A stretch of DNA of 64,000 nucleotides, from NCBI GenBank assembly GCA_025963725.1, contig JAOQAE010000005.1, positions 1 through 64,000 of the forward strand, read 5' to 3'. Within the stretch, counting starts at the first letter, position 1. Every line of letters begins with the position of its first letter. The position numbers were made by a program, and so were the translations under genes. This document shows, piece by piece, positions 52,839 through 62,252 of this stretch. The stretch comes from Bacteroidota bacterium. GTDB taxonomy: Bacteria; Bacteroidota; Bacteroidia; 2-12-FULL-35-15. Below the pieces are notes generated by a model that worked only from the letters and a program-made list of their open reading frames with translations, was not told the DNA's origin and searched no databases.

Positions 52839-53898
52839 CTGAAAGGGACTGATAGCTAAATTGAGCTTTCAGTCCCTTTTCATTTAAAGCAAAATCGCCT
52901 GATAAACAGGCGATTGATTTGATTACGGAATTTATTTTGTCGGTTCGAACTCCCCCTATTTTTCGATCATAGAGTAAACCGGACGGAAACAGTAACTTTT
53001 GCAGAACTGTTTTTACTTCAATATCCCCCGACACCCATATTTTACTGATGTTTCGACAAAATTCGACGGCTCTTTTAAGCATTTCTTTGAGGTTCGAAAT
53101 GTAAACCGAGCATTTATCCTTCTCGCTGGCAATTTCTTCCTGTTCCTGTCCGAACATTCCCATAAAACGCTCGTATGTTTCCTTGCTCATTTCCTTGCGT
53201 ATAAAGTAGCTTTCCTCTGCATTATAGATTTTGGTTTTAAGGTCATTTATACGACCTTCTAAAGCCTTTCCTTTTTCAAGGTTCTCTTTATTGTATTCAA
53301 AGTACGCGTGCTCCAATTCAAACATAATAGGCTCCAAAAGGTCTTCCGCAACCGTATAGCCTCCTAAGAGCTTAATAAACTGTTCATGGAGCTGTTTTGC
53401 GCTCTTATTGGACTTACAGCCAACCGTTCGGCATTTATAGTAATAAAGATTCTTTTTCTTTACCAAATAGCCCGTAAATGGCTGATCGCAATCTGCGCAT
53501 CTCAGAAACACTTTCAGAGGTATATCTTCATTCTCTCTTTTGTGAGAGATTCCGAACCTTGAGGAATTCATGTGAATTTCATTCACCTTCATAAACATTT
53601 CCCGGCTTACCATTTTTTCATGTTTACCCTCAATTACTCTTCCGTTGAGCATACCATGACAAACCATTCCTGCATAAAAAGGATTTTTGAAAATTTTGTG
53701 CATTTGCTGCTTATATACATTTACTCCCTCAGCTCGCATTTTTTTAATGATCTCTTCATTTTGCATACCCTGTATTTTCCACTCCCACGCCTTTCTTAAC
53801 CGTTGACAAATTAGCATCATTTCTTCATTTACACACAGAAGATGTTTTAAAGCGATATACGGACAAAACTTAGCACAACAGGGATTACTACTTAGCAC
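52828..53898 (-). pseudogene. Serine recombinase lacking its catalytic domain
   Basis: The open frame (356 codons) begins with an odd, Cys-rich stretch, after which from about residue 25 (NEEMMLICQRLRKAWEW) it matches the Recombinase domain of large serine recombinases (helical, KNPFYAGMVCHGMLNGRVI), then the zinc ribbon with CADCDQPFTGYLVKKKNLYYYKCRTVGC, a coiled coil (about 210-290) and the C-terminal segment FRNI-type (here IWVSGDIEVKTVLQKLLFP). The N-terminal resolvase domain with catalytic Ser, about 150 residues, is missing, so the protein cannot cut DNA. The last codons and the stop (52828-52830) lie within the tRNA-Ser gene. It probably integrated the island before losing its 5' end. 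Confidence 0.8.
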
Positions 53899-53911
53899 GA
53901 AACGAGAAGAA

Positions 53912-54211
53912 ATGAAAATTGTTATTAAAGCAGACGTTAAACGTTACAGACCAAAAGAATTAGCAGCCCTATACGGTGTAAGTCTAAAAACATTGAACAG
54001 AAACATCAAGGGCATTCGCGAAAAAATAGGAAAACGCGATGGGCAGTGGTATAATATTATTCAGGTGATAACCATTTTCGACCATTTAGACCGGCCTTAT
54101 AAAGAATACGAAATAGACGACAATTGCAGATTGAAATTATTTGAGAGGAGAAACGTCGAGATTAAATTCTATCCTCAGCAAATTATACACGAAAGAAAGC
54201 AAGCGAGTTAA
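53912..54211 (+). CDS. Small helix-turn-helix protein of island type
   Basis: A 99-residue basic protein. Residues 12-36 (YRPKELAALYGVSLKTLNRNI) form a helix-turn-helix like that of excisionase/MerR-type regulators; the remainder is mixed with hydrophobic and Lys/Arg residues. Such proteins commonly lie beside recombinases on mobile elements and control excision or expression. It is divergent from the recombinase remnant with 13 bases between, so the truncated gene must have lost its own 5' region close to here. Confidence 0.65.
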   Translation: MKIVIKADVKRYRPKELAALYGVSLKTLNRNIKGIREKIGKRDGQWYNIIQVITIFDHLDRPYKEYEIDDNCRLKLFERRNVEIKFYPQQIIHERKQAS

Positions 54212-54355
54212 TCACCGACAGATATTTATATCATGGGTATAAATACCCATTTTATCTTTTTTTATTGTGATCATAACTATTTGATTTTACTTTGTTTAAA
54301 AAATAGATTTCTGCAGAAACTAAACATTGTGAAAACAAACCTAAAACAATTCGTA

Positions 54356-56620
54356 ATGAAAAATAAAAAAATTACTTTCCTATTTATTTTTTTATTAACA
54401 ACAGGAATCTCTAAAAGCCAAATTTCTATTACAAGTATTCAGCAACAAGATATACCAACCGCATTAAATCAAATTAATTGGAAGGATTTAAAACCAAATT
54501 ATCAAACAAATCTAATACTTAAAGGTAGCGGTTTTTCGGCTCTACAGTCCATGAATGTTTCTGCTGTTGTCTTAGATAGTATTAAAAATGTACCCAGCAT
54601 AAAAGCAATTGGATTGAAAGAAAAAGAAATGAATTCTTTTACTGTTCAAAATGACGACTATATCAAGATTCAAATTTTTAAGATTATTGATGATAACAAT
54701 TTGGAATTAGCGATAACATTTACTCAGTTCGCAACGACGGGAAAAAAGGTATTACTATTTAACGACAAAAAACTTTTTACTTTTTATGTTATATCTCCAA
54801 ATAAGTTACCTGAATTTCAACCCGTAACAAAAAAAACTCAAATTGCGCTTGGCGATCCACTAACCGCATATTTCCTAATAAATAATATTAATAACTATAA
54901 TGATATATCAATAGGCAAACCTGGCGGAAGTGATTTAAGTGGAATTCAAATTCTTGCCTCACAATTTTATCCAGATCAATCTCAAATAGCTATTACATTA
55001 AAAATAAGTGATCAAAGGTATTTCGATGAAGGATACAGGCTTTATCTAAGTCCAAAAGATAGTATATCTCCAGGAACTCCAAAATATTTACTTATATCTC
55101 AATTATTTGATAAAATAGATATTCCACATTTGGATTTTACATCGGTTAAGTTATATACGGATTATATTCAAGATGTGCTTTTATTGCCATCTCCTCAAAT
55201 TAATCTTTTAAAAGGCGATTATCGATTGAAAAATTTCAACGGTGCTGATTATGATTTAGTCTTTGGATTAGAAAACGGTCAGAAATTTTTAAAAACAAAG
55301 ACTCCTTTATTATTCCCTACGGATAAAGGCTACAACAAATCTTGTGAAATTCTTAAAGTCGAATCAGGAAATACAGAAGTTCCTATCGGCTATTTTGTTG
55401 ACATCGGTATATACAAAAAGGAAGTGTTTTCAAATTTTGAACTTTTTCAGGATAATAAGTCAAAAATTACAACACTATTGATTTCACATGATACTTCAAA
55501 AAACAATTTTTTTATAAAATTTTCCGCTCAAAATTACCCAATTGTCGCCAAACCTTTAGAAGAAAGAATCTATTTAAAGAACAACCTAAATCATATTATA
55601 CCTTTAGAAAAAATAAAATCAACAGTAATAGATGATCAAAAAATTAGCTATTTATTCAAATTTTCGGTCCCTACCGTTTTTGATGAGGGGATATATAAGC
55701 TGTTTTACCTGGATATAAATGATAGAGAAATTGAAATAAGTTCTTATAACCTTAAAGCCTTAAATTCACCTTTAATAAATAATAGTGAAATTCTAACCTT
55801 ATCTTTTCTGTCAAAAGGGAGTATTGTTAATAGCAACCTTACACCAGGTGATACTGTTTTAATGGTTAAGGATATCGACTATAAAAACCCTCAATTAACT
55901 TTAAATGTTGATTTGACTGATAATGATGTTAAAAAGTCCGGAGATCAATATATAAAGTTTGATTTTGAAACTTTTGATGAAAACAATACTCTAATAGATA
56001 AAAAATCACAAGAAGCCTTATTTCAGTCTGGTAAAAAAACATCTATTCCTTTGAATACGATAATATTTACAACATACAAACCTTGGTACTCTATAAAAAT
56101 TTCGGCTTCAATTATAATTAATAGTAATAACTACACAGAAATCCCAAAACTTTTAGTGGGCAAACAGAATTTACCGATTATTCAAGATGAAAAAATTATT
56201 TTAGTAGGAAAATATTTAGAGAAAAGTATTGGTTTGTCTTTCCCATTGCAGCAAAGTATCATCTATTACAATAAGAAAGCAGATATATCCAATAGCGAGA
56301 AAAAATGGGTCGCATCGCCTTTTACTTTATCTGTTGATTTCAATTTGAATTGGCGTGATTTAAAAAAACCAAAAACGGAGTATCGGTGGTATATGGGAGG
56401 CATTTCGTTATTAGGAAACACAACTAAATTAGCCGAAGCTGATAATTACTACGTCGGTTTATTACCATTCTTTGGCTGGCGCTTCCAAAAAGGAAGAAAA
56501 ATAATTCCAAATGTTGTTATAGGAGCAGGTGCTGCATACCACCTTGTTCCTTCTACTAATTTCAGTCAAATTGTTCCGCAAGTCGCATTTAGGTTTGGAT
56601 TTGATATTTCTAATCAATAA
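54356..56620 (+). CDS. Large exported protein with C-terminal outer-membrane-like domain
   Basis: About 754 residues from the ATG at 54356 (MKNKKITFLFIFLLTTGISKSQ signal peptide); the frame is open back to an ATG at 54233 but that would give a non-signal start. The body is a series of beta-rich repeats with no recognised domain (for example YDLVFGLENGQKFLKTKTPLL, in strands, and later YLKNNLNHIIPLEK), like chained Ig-type modules. The last 120 residues (KKWVASPFTLSVDFNLNWRD ... QVAFRFGFDIS) show barrel-like strands ending in hydrophobic residues. It sits 11 bases before a trypsin-like protease gene, and both are secreted, so they may act together on the cell surface. Function unknown. Confidence 0.65.
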   Translation: MKNKKITFLFIFLLTTGISKSQISITSIQQQDIPTALNQINWKDLKPNYQTNLILKGSGFSALQSMNVSAVVLDSIKNVPSIKAIGLKEKEMNSFTVQNDDYIKIQIFKIIDDNNLELAITFTQFATTGKKVLLFNDKKLFTFYVISPNKLPEFQPVTKKTQIALGDPLTAYFLINNINNYNDISIGKPGGSDLSGIQILASQFYPDQSQIAITLKISDQRYFDEGYRLYLSPKDSISPGTPKYLLISQLFDKIDIPHLDFTSVKLYTDYIQDVLLLPSPQINLLKGDYRLKNFNGADYDLVFGLENGQKFLKTKTPLLFPTDKGYNKSCEILKVESGNTEVPIGYFVDIGIYKKEVFSNFELFQDNKSKITTLLISHDTSKNNFFIKFSAQNYPIVAKPLEERIYLKNNLNHIIPLEKIKSTVIDDQKISYLFKFSVPTVFDEGIYKLFYLDINDREIEISSYNLKALNSPLINNSEILTLSFLSKGSIVNSNLTPGDTVLMVKDIDYKNPQLTLNVDLTDNDVKKSGDQYIKFDFETFDENNTLIDKKSQEALFQSGKKTSIPLNTIIFTTYKPWYSIKISASIIINSNNYTEIPKLLVGKQNLPIIQDEKIILVGKYLEKSIGLSFPLQQSIIYYNKKADISNSEKKWVASPFTLSVDFNLNWRDLKKPKTEYRWYMGGISLLGNTTKLAEADNYYVGLLPFFGWRFQKGRKIIPNVVIGAGAAYHLVPSTNFSQIVPQVAFRFGFDISNQ

Positions 56621-56631
56621 TTTATAATACA

Positions 56632-57423
56632 ATGAATAAATACGTGTTGATTTTCTCGTTTTTAATAATTACTAAAGTTTATGCAACAGATGGTGACACA
56701 TGTAGACTTTATGCATCGGAAATTGAAATTTCTTCTCAAAAATTAGAAATCCCATACAATTTAATTTGTCACGTAAAAACATTCCGAAAGAATAAATTTT
56801 GGTTCGGAGGAAAAGAAGATTATTCAACTTTTACATTTATTTCACCAAGAATTCTTATTGGTGCCTACCATGCGTTAGCAGAAAACGCAAGCACAATTCA
56901 AAGCATTGAGGTGGATATTTATGCTCATGAGGAAAACGGAAAACTCGTCATTCTCAGAACATTGCATTTTAGTAAAAAGGAATTCTCCATTATTAAACCA
57001 TTTCATAATAGCGGAATTGAGAATGACTGTGGTTTAATTGTTTTAAATAAATCAGTTTCGGGATTGCCTACTTCATTTCCAAAATTGGTAACCCTTAATT
57101 CTGCTAAATCGAAATCTAGCTCTTTTCGAATTAGCGGTTATCCTTATGATAAGGATATTTCATTCTTTAATGGTCAAAAGCTTTGGGAGCGAAGATTATC
57201 TTTTCAAAACACCGTTGCTCTAGACAGTATTGTTTACTATCCTTGCACAAGAACATCCGTAGGAGACAGCGGCGGGCCATTGTGGTTCATTAATGGTGAT
57301 CAGTTATTTTTATTTGGGACTCATGTAGGGGGCAATAAAGACAATTTCAATAACTTATGGGGTGAATGTTTTAATGAGAACAAAATAAGAATTCTAAACG
57401 AAATATTAGAAAACAACAAGTAG
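56632..57423 (+). CDS. Exported trypsin-like serine protease
   Basis: A 263-residue chymotrypsin-fold protease with a signal peptide (about 1-18, YVLIFSFLIITKVYA). The catalytic triad is complete: His in ILIGAYHALAEN, Asp in ENDCGLIVLN and Ser in SVGDSGGPLWF, with the S1-site GG. Cys residues near the N-terminus, in YPCTRTSVGDSGG and in LWGECF may be disulfide-bonded. It probably acts outside the cytoplasm on a partner encoded next door (the 754-residue protein, 11 bases upstream). A hairpin terminator follows. Confidence 0.88.
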   Translation: MNKYVLIFSFLIITKVYATDGDTCRLYASEIEISSQKLEIPYNLICHVKTFRKNKFWFGGKEDYSTFTFISPRILIGAYHALAENASTIQSIEVDIYAHEENGKLVILRTLHFSKKEFSIIKPFHNSGIENDCGLIVLNKSVSGLPTSFPKLVTLNSAKSKSSSFRISGYPYDKDISFFNGQKLWERRLSFQNTVALDSIVYYPCTRTSVGDSGGPLWFINGDQLFLFGTHVGGNKDNFNNLWGECFNENKIRILNEILENNK

Positions 57424-57506
57424 TTTGCTATTTATTAGTTTCACAATATGAAATGCACCGCTTTTTAGGAGATATTGCTATGATATGCAATTAAGCCTTT
57501 AAAGGG

Positions 57507-57530
57507 AAAAAGCGGATAAATCCGCTTTTT
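57507..57530 (+). terminator. Terminator after the protease gene
   Basis: AAAAAGCGGA (57507-57516), TAAA loop, TCCGCTTTTT (57521-57530): a 10-bp stem with T run, ending the secreted pair and isolating the SIR2-like gene from it. Confidence 0.85.
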
Positions 57531-57625
57531 CTTTTACTGTAACAGCTGAAAAGAACAAATATCCATGTTTTCACTTAAAAAGATGTAAATTTATATATTA
57601 TAGAGCACTTCAGAGTTGCGAGTTT

Positions 57626-58714
57626 ATGGCCGACCATTTACCTGAAATCAGGAACAAACATATAACTTCAAAGGCAATTGTACCATTAGTTGGTGCCGGT
57701 ACATCTATGCTGTTAAAAATTCCGGGATGGGATGAATTAGTGAAAATGTATCATACTGCAGTAAACTCACACCTGAATTTTGAAGAGGAGTGCAGGATTT
57801 CGGATAATGACATGCCGAAAGTAACCGATAGGATATTTAATGAAACAGGTCGAAACTTTCAAGCCTATTGGGAATTTTTGAGGGCCAAGGTAAGGCCACG
57901 AGAATCTGGTTTCCATGAGCTACCCGGTCTTCTTGTAAAACACTTCGATCAAATTATTACAACAAATTTTGATAGCGTTTTTGATGCAGCACTTGATTTT
58001 TTAGAACCAGAAGTTCGGCATCGCGACATTATTTATCCAAATATAAATGCGATAGATTTTAATAACAAGGTTATTGTTTATATCCATGGAAAAGCTATCA
58101 ACGATAATGTTGTCTTTAGATATGAAGAATATGAGAATGCATACGGAATAGTTGCTATAAAAAATCTCCTTACAGAAGTAATAAAAAGAAAGTCTTTACT
58201 ATTTATAGGTTTCAGTTTCCAGGATAAAGTATTTCGAGAGAATTTGTTGCAAATAATTACACGCATTCGCAGTGATTATGAAAGAACATTAAAGGTTCAT
58301 GGCCACGCTGATCCAGAAACAAATGTTCAAGATATGTATGTAATACTTCATAAGAAAGATGTTATTACTGAAATTAAAGTTGATACGGTAACTAAGATGG
58401 GAATTACCGAGAGATTAATGGAGTTTTATGATGTAGAGGGAGAAAACCTCATATTGAAAAACAGTGTTGTTCCTCAACAAATGTATTTATCCTTGAATGA
58501 TACAATAGGCTCTGAAAGCACTCTCAAATTTCAAGAGTATGTCGAGAAAACATCTTCAAATAAAATTAATCAGGAGTACTTTCATAAAGCAGGGATTAAA
58601 GTAGTCGAATATGATGGGGAGAGAATTGAAATTAACGAATACATAAAACAGATAACCCGACCCGAACCAATTGCTTCTGCGGGTGATTTATCGTCAGCAA
58701 GTACAACAAAATGA
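57626..58714 (+). CDS. SIR2-like (NAD-hydrolase type) protein
   Basis: A 362-residue protein with an N-terminal SIR2-like domain (about 1-235). The NAD-binding motif reads LVGAGTS (21-27), followed by ITTNFDSVFD with N114 and D116, the HG pair VYIHGKA (H154), and FIGFSFQD (194-200). These are the residues used by bacterial SIR2 effectors to destroy NAD+ in phage defence. The C-terminal part (about 240-362) is unrecognised. Its stop overlaps the start of the downstream gene by four bases (ATGA), so the two are translationally coupled. The role as toxic effector is inferred from family precedent. Confidence 0.9.
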   Translation: MADHLPEIRNKHITSKAIVPLVGAGTSMLLKIPGWDELVKMYHTAVNSHLNFEEECRISDNDMPKVTDRIFNETGRNFQAYWEFLRAKVRPRESGFHELPGLLVKHFDQIITTNFDSVFDAALDFLEPEVRHRDIIYPNINAIDFNNKVIVYIHGKAINDNVVFRYEEYENAYGIVAIKNLLTEVIKRKSLLFIGFSFQDKVFRENLLQIITRIRSDYERTLKVHGHADPETNVQDMYVILHKKDVITEIKVDTVTKMGITERLMEFYDVEGENLILKNSVVPQQMYLSLNDTIGSESTLKFQEYVEKTSSNKINQEYFHKAGIKVVEYDGERIEINEYIKQITRPEPIASAGDLSSASTTK

Positions 58715-61425
58715 TAGTACACGAACTAAATCAAATAAGAGATTACACTTCGGCCCCTACTGCAAAGGGACTAAAAAGAATTTCTCCTTTTATAACTGGA
58801 GGGGTAGGCGAAGAGTATTTCTTATTGGAATCTTCACGCGAAAATAGTGAAGCTATATATTTACAGTTAATTAAATTTCAACCCGATTACTTCAAAAATA
58901 AGATTGACAATATTTTTGAGGGCAAATACACAAACGCAGAATTTCAAACCTTCCGTTTTCTAATCTCGGTGGCGAAAGCGAATGGAAAAAGTATTAATTC
59001 AATTATTAAACAAGTCGATTATTTTATATCCCAATCAAAACGCCAAAATTCCAATGAGGTTCTTAATAGCCAAATTACTTGGTTTGTTTCTGAAATTATA
59101 ATTAGCTTTCCTATTGATAAAATAAGAAAGAAACATTTACACTTTATTCAAGAGTTTGCTTCCCATGATTCGTTGGTGTCCCATGATATTAAGGACAAAC
59201 TAATTCCTAAAGTCATTGAAGAAAAACGCAGCTCCTTTTTATTGGTAGTTCTAAATGATTTAATTTTTAAGTTTAATCGAAAAGAAAGTCATTTTGGCGT
59301 GCATACACATTTTGACAAATATTATTTAAACGAACTAATTACGGAAGAGAATGTTTCAGAATTTGTTAGGATCACCCACCCAGATAGGCTATTGAAATTC
59401 TCAATAAAAAAGCTAAAAAAAGCTCTTTTAATTGATGCTTATTACTTTTCTTCAATTAGTTTGCCTTCAATAGAGGACACAGACCAAATAATGGATAAGG
59501 GAACACTTGAATATTCTTTAATGAAGTTTGTTAGAATTCAATTAGAACAAAATTTGTATGAAGACAATTTTATTATAAACGAGTTTATAAAGTCCAAACA
59601 CGTTTTATTCAAACGCTTAGGAGTTCACTACATTGCTAATCATTATGATTTAAAGAAACATCTTTTTTGGAATCTCGACTCTAACCCTCTTGATTACGGT
59701 TATTTGAAGCACGAAGTTTTTATTTTATTACAAACCAATTCTTCCAAAGTTACTCAAAGAGAATTGAATATCTTATTTGGTTGGATTGATAGTATCAAAT
59801 TAAAAAAATGGAATCCAAAAGCCTCGAAAGCTGACGTCAATAGAGCAAGAGCAATTGAAGCAAAAGAATACCTGATCGCCTTAAATGAAGTTGCGGATTC
59901 ATTTAAGCAGCAGATTCTGGCCAAGAAGGAAGAATTAGATAAAATTAACAATAAAAACAGCGACCATCCAGGATTCAATTCTTATTTCTCTTTTACAACA
60001 TCGCCACCATTAAACTATGATATGATCGACCAAGATTATATTAAGGTTAAAGAATTGATTGATGAGTTAATCAAAGATATGTCCGGGGTAGATGTGAAAA
60101 AACGAAAGCTCCGCGTTAAAGAAATATTAGATTTTAGACCTGAACTCCTTGATAGAGTTGAAAAATTAAGAACGGTTAATCTAAGTTCTTTAAATGACAT
60201 CATAAGAGGGTTTCAGCAAAGATGGGAAGGCAACTCGGAGGATTTTGACTGGACGGCTCTTTTAAATATTCTTTGGTTAGTAATCGAGTCCCCCGATTTT
60301 AAAGCTAACAAAGGAAAGTCTAACTTTTTAGCTTATTGCAGTTGGCTAATACGTGCGGGGACGCAAGACGATAATCATGCAATTAGCGGAGAGGATTTGG
60401 AATATGCAAAGGACTTCTGTTTGAAAATGCTTTCATTTAAAGTAGAGAGCGAGCTTCTGAATAAAGATCCATTCTTTGATATTTTAAACAACACTGACGG
60501 TAAAATTTTCGATGCCACCTTAAATGTCCTTTTAAGGAATGCTCGAATAAACAAAACAGAAGCTGCAGATAAATGGTACCCTGAAATTAAGTCTTTTTAC
60601 ACGAACGTTTTAGAAAACGAAAATCCAACAAAGGCATTCTTATGGAACGTTGCTGGATCTTTGCCGCAGTTTGGCTATCTTGATATTGATTGGGTTGAAA
60701 GAATGATCGATAAAATTTTTCCACCAGAAGAGGAAATCTGGAAATTCTCAATGTTAATGTATCATAATCGCGTTCACACAGTTTACAAGAATTTATTTGA
60801 CATTTTATTCTCAAAAGGTTATTATGATAGAGCTTTAGACAGCTATTCCGGAACTGAAAAAGAAATCCCTGAAATTTGTCATCATATTATTCTTGCATGT
60901 TTGGCAGAATGGAAGAATCAGGAAATAACGAGCCCAGGAAGCTTATTTAATAAAATTTTAGAAACACAAAATTTACCCTTTTTAAAAGGGGTAATTGGTT
61001 ACTTTATCACTAATAAAAATTATCCGATTTCTAAAATGTTAGATGTATGGGAAAGAATTATTGATAAAATAAGTAGAAATGTAGAGGAGATTTCGCTGGA
61101 GTTAATAAAGTTAGCTGATCGCATTGACATTTATGATGAGAGGGCTTTTAGGATTGTGGATAAAACATTGAGTAATGTAAACAAAATCCAACGGCCTTAT
61201 CAATTATATAAAAAACTCACTTCAGTAAAAACAGAAGATATGGAAATTCGTGCAAAATTACTTATGAAAGCAGCTGATGAACCATTAAGTAGTTTTGTGG
61301 CACCACTAATAGATTTCACAAAAAAACTCTATACGGTAAATAAACCTCTGGCTGACGATTTTGTAATAGCATTGCTACAAAAAAGGGCCTACCCCCTTTT
61401 GCCGATTTATAATGAATTTAATTAA
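58711..61425 (+). CDS. Large alpha-helical protein coupled to the SIR2-like protein
   Basis: A 904-residue protein that is almost entirely helical, with hydrophobic-charged periodicity throughout and no catalytic motif recognised. It contains no signal peptide or membrane helix. Repeating helix pairs such as FLISVAKANGKSINSIIKQV, LEYSLMKFVRIQLEQN and LWNVAGSLPQFGY suggest HEAT- or TPR-like solenoids, a design seen in phage-sensing partners of effectors. Residues about 385-440 carry Lys/Glu-rich coiled coil. Start overlap with the SIR2 gene means the two are made together, most likely in one complex: this protein as sensor or regulator, SIR2 as effector. Confidence 0.7.
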   Translation: MIVHELNQIRDYTSAPTAKGLKRISPFITGGVGEEYFLLESSRENSEAIYLQLIKFQPDYFKNKIDNIFEGKYTNAEFQTFRFLISVAKANGKSINSIIKQVDYFISQSKRQNSNEVLNSQITWFVSEIIISFPIDKIRKKHLHFIQEFASHDSLVSHDIKDKLIPKVIEEKRSSFLLVVLNDLIFKFNRKESHFGVHTHFDKYYLNELITEENVSEFVRITHPDRLLKFSIKKLKKALLIDAYYFSSISLPSIEDTDQIMDKGTLEYSLMKFVRIQLEQNLYEDNFIINEFIKSKHVLFKRLGVHYIANHYDLKKHLFWNLDSNPLDYGYLKHEVFILLQTNSSKVTQRELNILFGWIDSIKLKKWNPKASKADVNRARAIEAKEYLIALNEVADSFKQQILAKKEELDKINNKNSDHPGFNSYFSFTTSPPLNYDMIDQDYIKVKELIDELIKDMSGVDVKKRKLRVKEILDFRPELLDRVEKLRTVNLSSLNDIIRGFQQRWEGNSEDFDWTALLNILWLVIESPDFKANKGKSNFLAYCSWLIRAGTQDDNHAISGEDLEYAKDFCLKMLSFKVESELLNKDPFFDILNNTDGKIFDATLNVLLRNARINKTEAADKWYPEIKSFYTNVLENENPTKAFLWNVAGSLPQFGYLDIDWVERMIDKIFPPEEEIWKFSMLMYHNRVHTVYKNLFDILFSKGYYDRALDSYSGTEKEIPEICHHIILACLAEWKNQEITSPGSLFNKILETQNLPFLKGVIGYFITNKNYPISKMLDVWERIIDKISRNVEEISLELIKLADRIDIYDERAFRIVDKTLSNVNKIQRPYQLYKKLTSVKTEDMEIRAKLLMKAADEPLSSFVAPLIDFTKKLYTVNKPLADDFVIALLQKRAYPLLPIYNEFN

Positions 61426-61449
61426 GGAAGATTAGGGACGTAAAATGAA

Positions 61450-61474
61450 AAAAAGGCTGACTTTTTGCCTTTTT
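61450..61474 (+). terminator. Probable terminator of the SIR2 operon
   Basis: AAAAAGGC (61450-61457), nine-base loop, GCCTTTTT (61467-61474), about 25 bases after the 904-residue gene's stop. Confidence 0.7.
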
Positions 61475-61572
61475 TCCATTCAAGCTTGATTTTGTTCAAT
61501 TTCTCGGGAAGGATAAGTTCGCTCCACAAAATCGTATAGATTTCTTAAAAAAGAGGGTATTTTGCCCCTTTT

Positions 61573-61740
61573 CTATCCAGCCTCTTTATGCTCTGCCAAG
61601 GTAACATCCACCTCATAATAATACCGGATAAGGAAATTGTTAATAGCCAATAAGTCCTGTACAAAATCGTCCGAAATCAACTTCTTAAAATTCAGAACCG
61701 AAATGCGTTCTTTTAAGTCAGTGGAGTTCAATGAATTAAG
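61573..61740 (-). pseudogene. Possible gene remnant without a start codon
   Basis: The minus strand stays open for about 55 codons before a TAG at 61573-61575, reading for example LKERISVLNFKKLISDDF and VQDLLAINNFLIRYYYEV near the end, which has the look of a helical protein C-terminus. No in-frame ATG exists, and the frame merges into the GC-rich repeat at 61779. It may be the tail of a lost gene. Confidence 0.25.
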
Positions 61741-61778
61741 GGTCGAAAAGTTCGAAATTCGTCCCTTTCTCTCCGCCT

Positions 61779-61817
61779 TCGGTCGCCGAAGCGACCTTCG
61801 GCGGACAAAGTCCGCAG
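61779..61817. repeat. GCGACCTTCGGCGGACAAA repeat, copy 1
   Basis: TCGGTCGCCGAAGCGACCTT and the following CGGCGGACAAAGTCCGCAG recur, slightly changed, at 62212-62249. Both copies lie beside the island's right end and may form hairpins (GGTCGC/GCGACC). Confidence 0.7.
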
Positions 61818-61860
61818 CAGGTTGCGAAGGAGACCTTCGCTCAAAGAGTGAAAAAACAAA

Positions 61861-61888
61861 AAAACCGGCTACTAAATAGTAGCCGGTT
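61861..61888. terminator. Strong intrinsic terminator hairpin
   Basis: AAACCGGCTACTA (61861-61873), AA, TAGTAGCCGGTTT (61876-61888), followed by further T residues. A 13-bp perfect stem before the GIY-YIG gene, on either strand a possible stop. Confidence 0.8.
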
Positions 61889-61906
61889 TTTTTATATCTG
61901 TGTTTT

Positions 61907-62149
61907 ATGTGGACGGTTTATATATTAAAATGCTCTGATAGTACTTATTATGTGGGCTGTACGGAAAACATGGAAGACCGTATGAAAAGACACAGGAATG
62001 GGAATGTTTATTATACATCCTCAAGACTTCCCTTTCAGATTGTTCATCAATCAGTATTTTTTGATAAATATAAAGCATACGAGTTTGAGAAATATTTAAA
62101 ATCCGGATCAGGACGAGCTTTTGCTATAAAGAGACTCCATAGTTTTTAA
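61907..62149 (+). CDS. Small GIY-YIG domain protein
   Basis: An 80-residue single-domain GIY-YIG nuclease-like protein of the common YhbQ/UPF0213-like type: MWTVYILKCSDSTYYVGCTEN holds the VYILxxxDxxYYVGxT core in which Tyr and Gly form the active site, then MKRHRNG with the conserved Arg/His, and an acidic EKYLKSGSGRAFAIKRL tail. Such proteins are thought to cut or bind DNA, with no clear role. It lies near the right edge of the island after a strong terminator. Confidence 0.9.
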   Translation: MWTVYILKCSDSTYYVGCTENMEDRMKRHRNGNVYYTSSRLPFQIVHQSVFFDKYKAYEFEKYLKSGSGRAFAIKRLHSF

Positions 62150-62211
62150 ATAGCAGTTTGCTTGTTTCATTTTCCAAATGGGAGAAATGGGATCATTGAA
62201 AAATAATCCCC

Positions 62212-62249
62212 TCGGTCGCGAAGCGACCTTCGGCGGACAAAATCCGTAG
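62212..62249. repeat. GCGACCTTCGGCGGACAAA repeat, copy 2
   Basis: Partner of the copy at 61779; TCGGTCGCGAAGCGACCTT and CGGCGGACAAAATCCG. It adjoins the gene remnant at 62253 and marks about where the composition changes back. Confidence 0.7.
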
Positions 62250-62252
62250 TGA

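Noticed and set aside
52936-52960. Second tRNA-like T-arm sequence (GGTTCGAACTCCCCCTA) as an att repeat
   Set aside because: It is read through in the recombinase frame as GGVRTDK, a conserved family segment, and shows no acceptor stem.
54233-54355. Longer start for the secreted protein at 54233
   Set aside because: The 41-residue extension has no signal-peptide logic; the inner ATG gives a clean one.
61637-61879. 80-codon plus-strand frame through the GCGACCTTCGG repeat
   Set aside because: Composition is that of the repeat; no start context or family.
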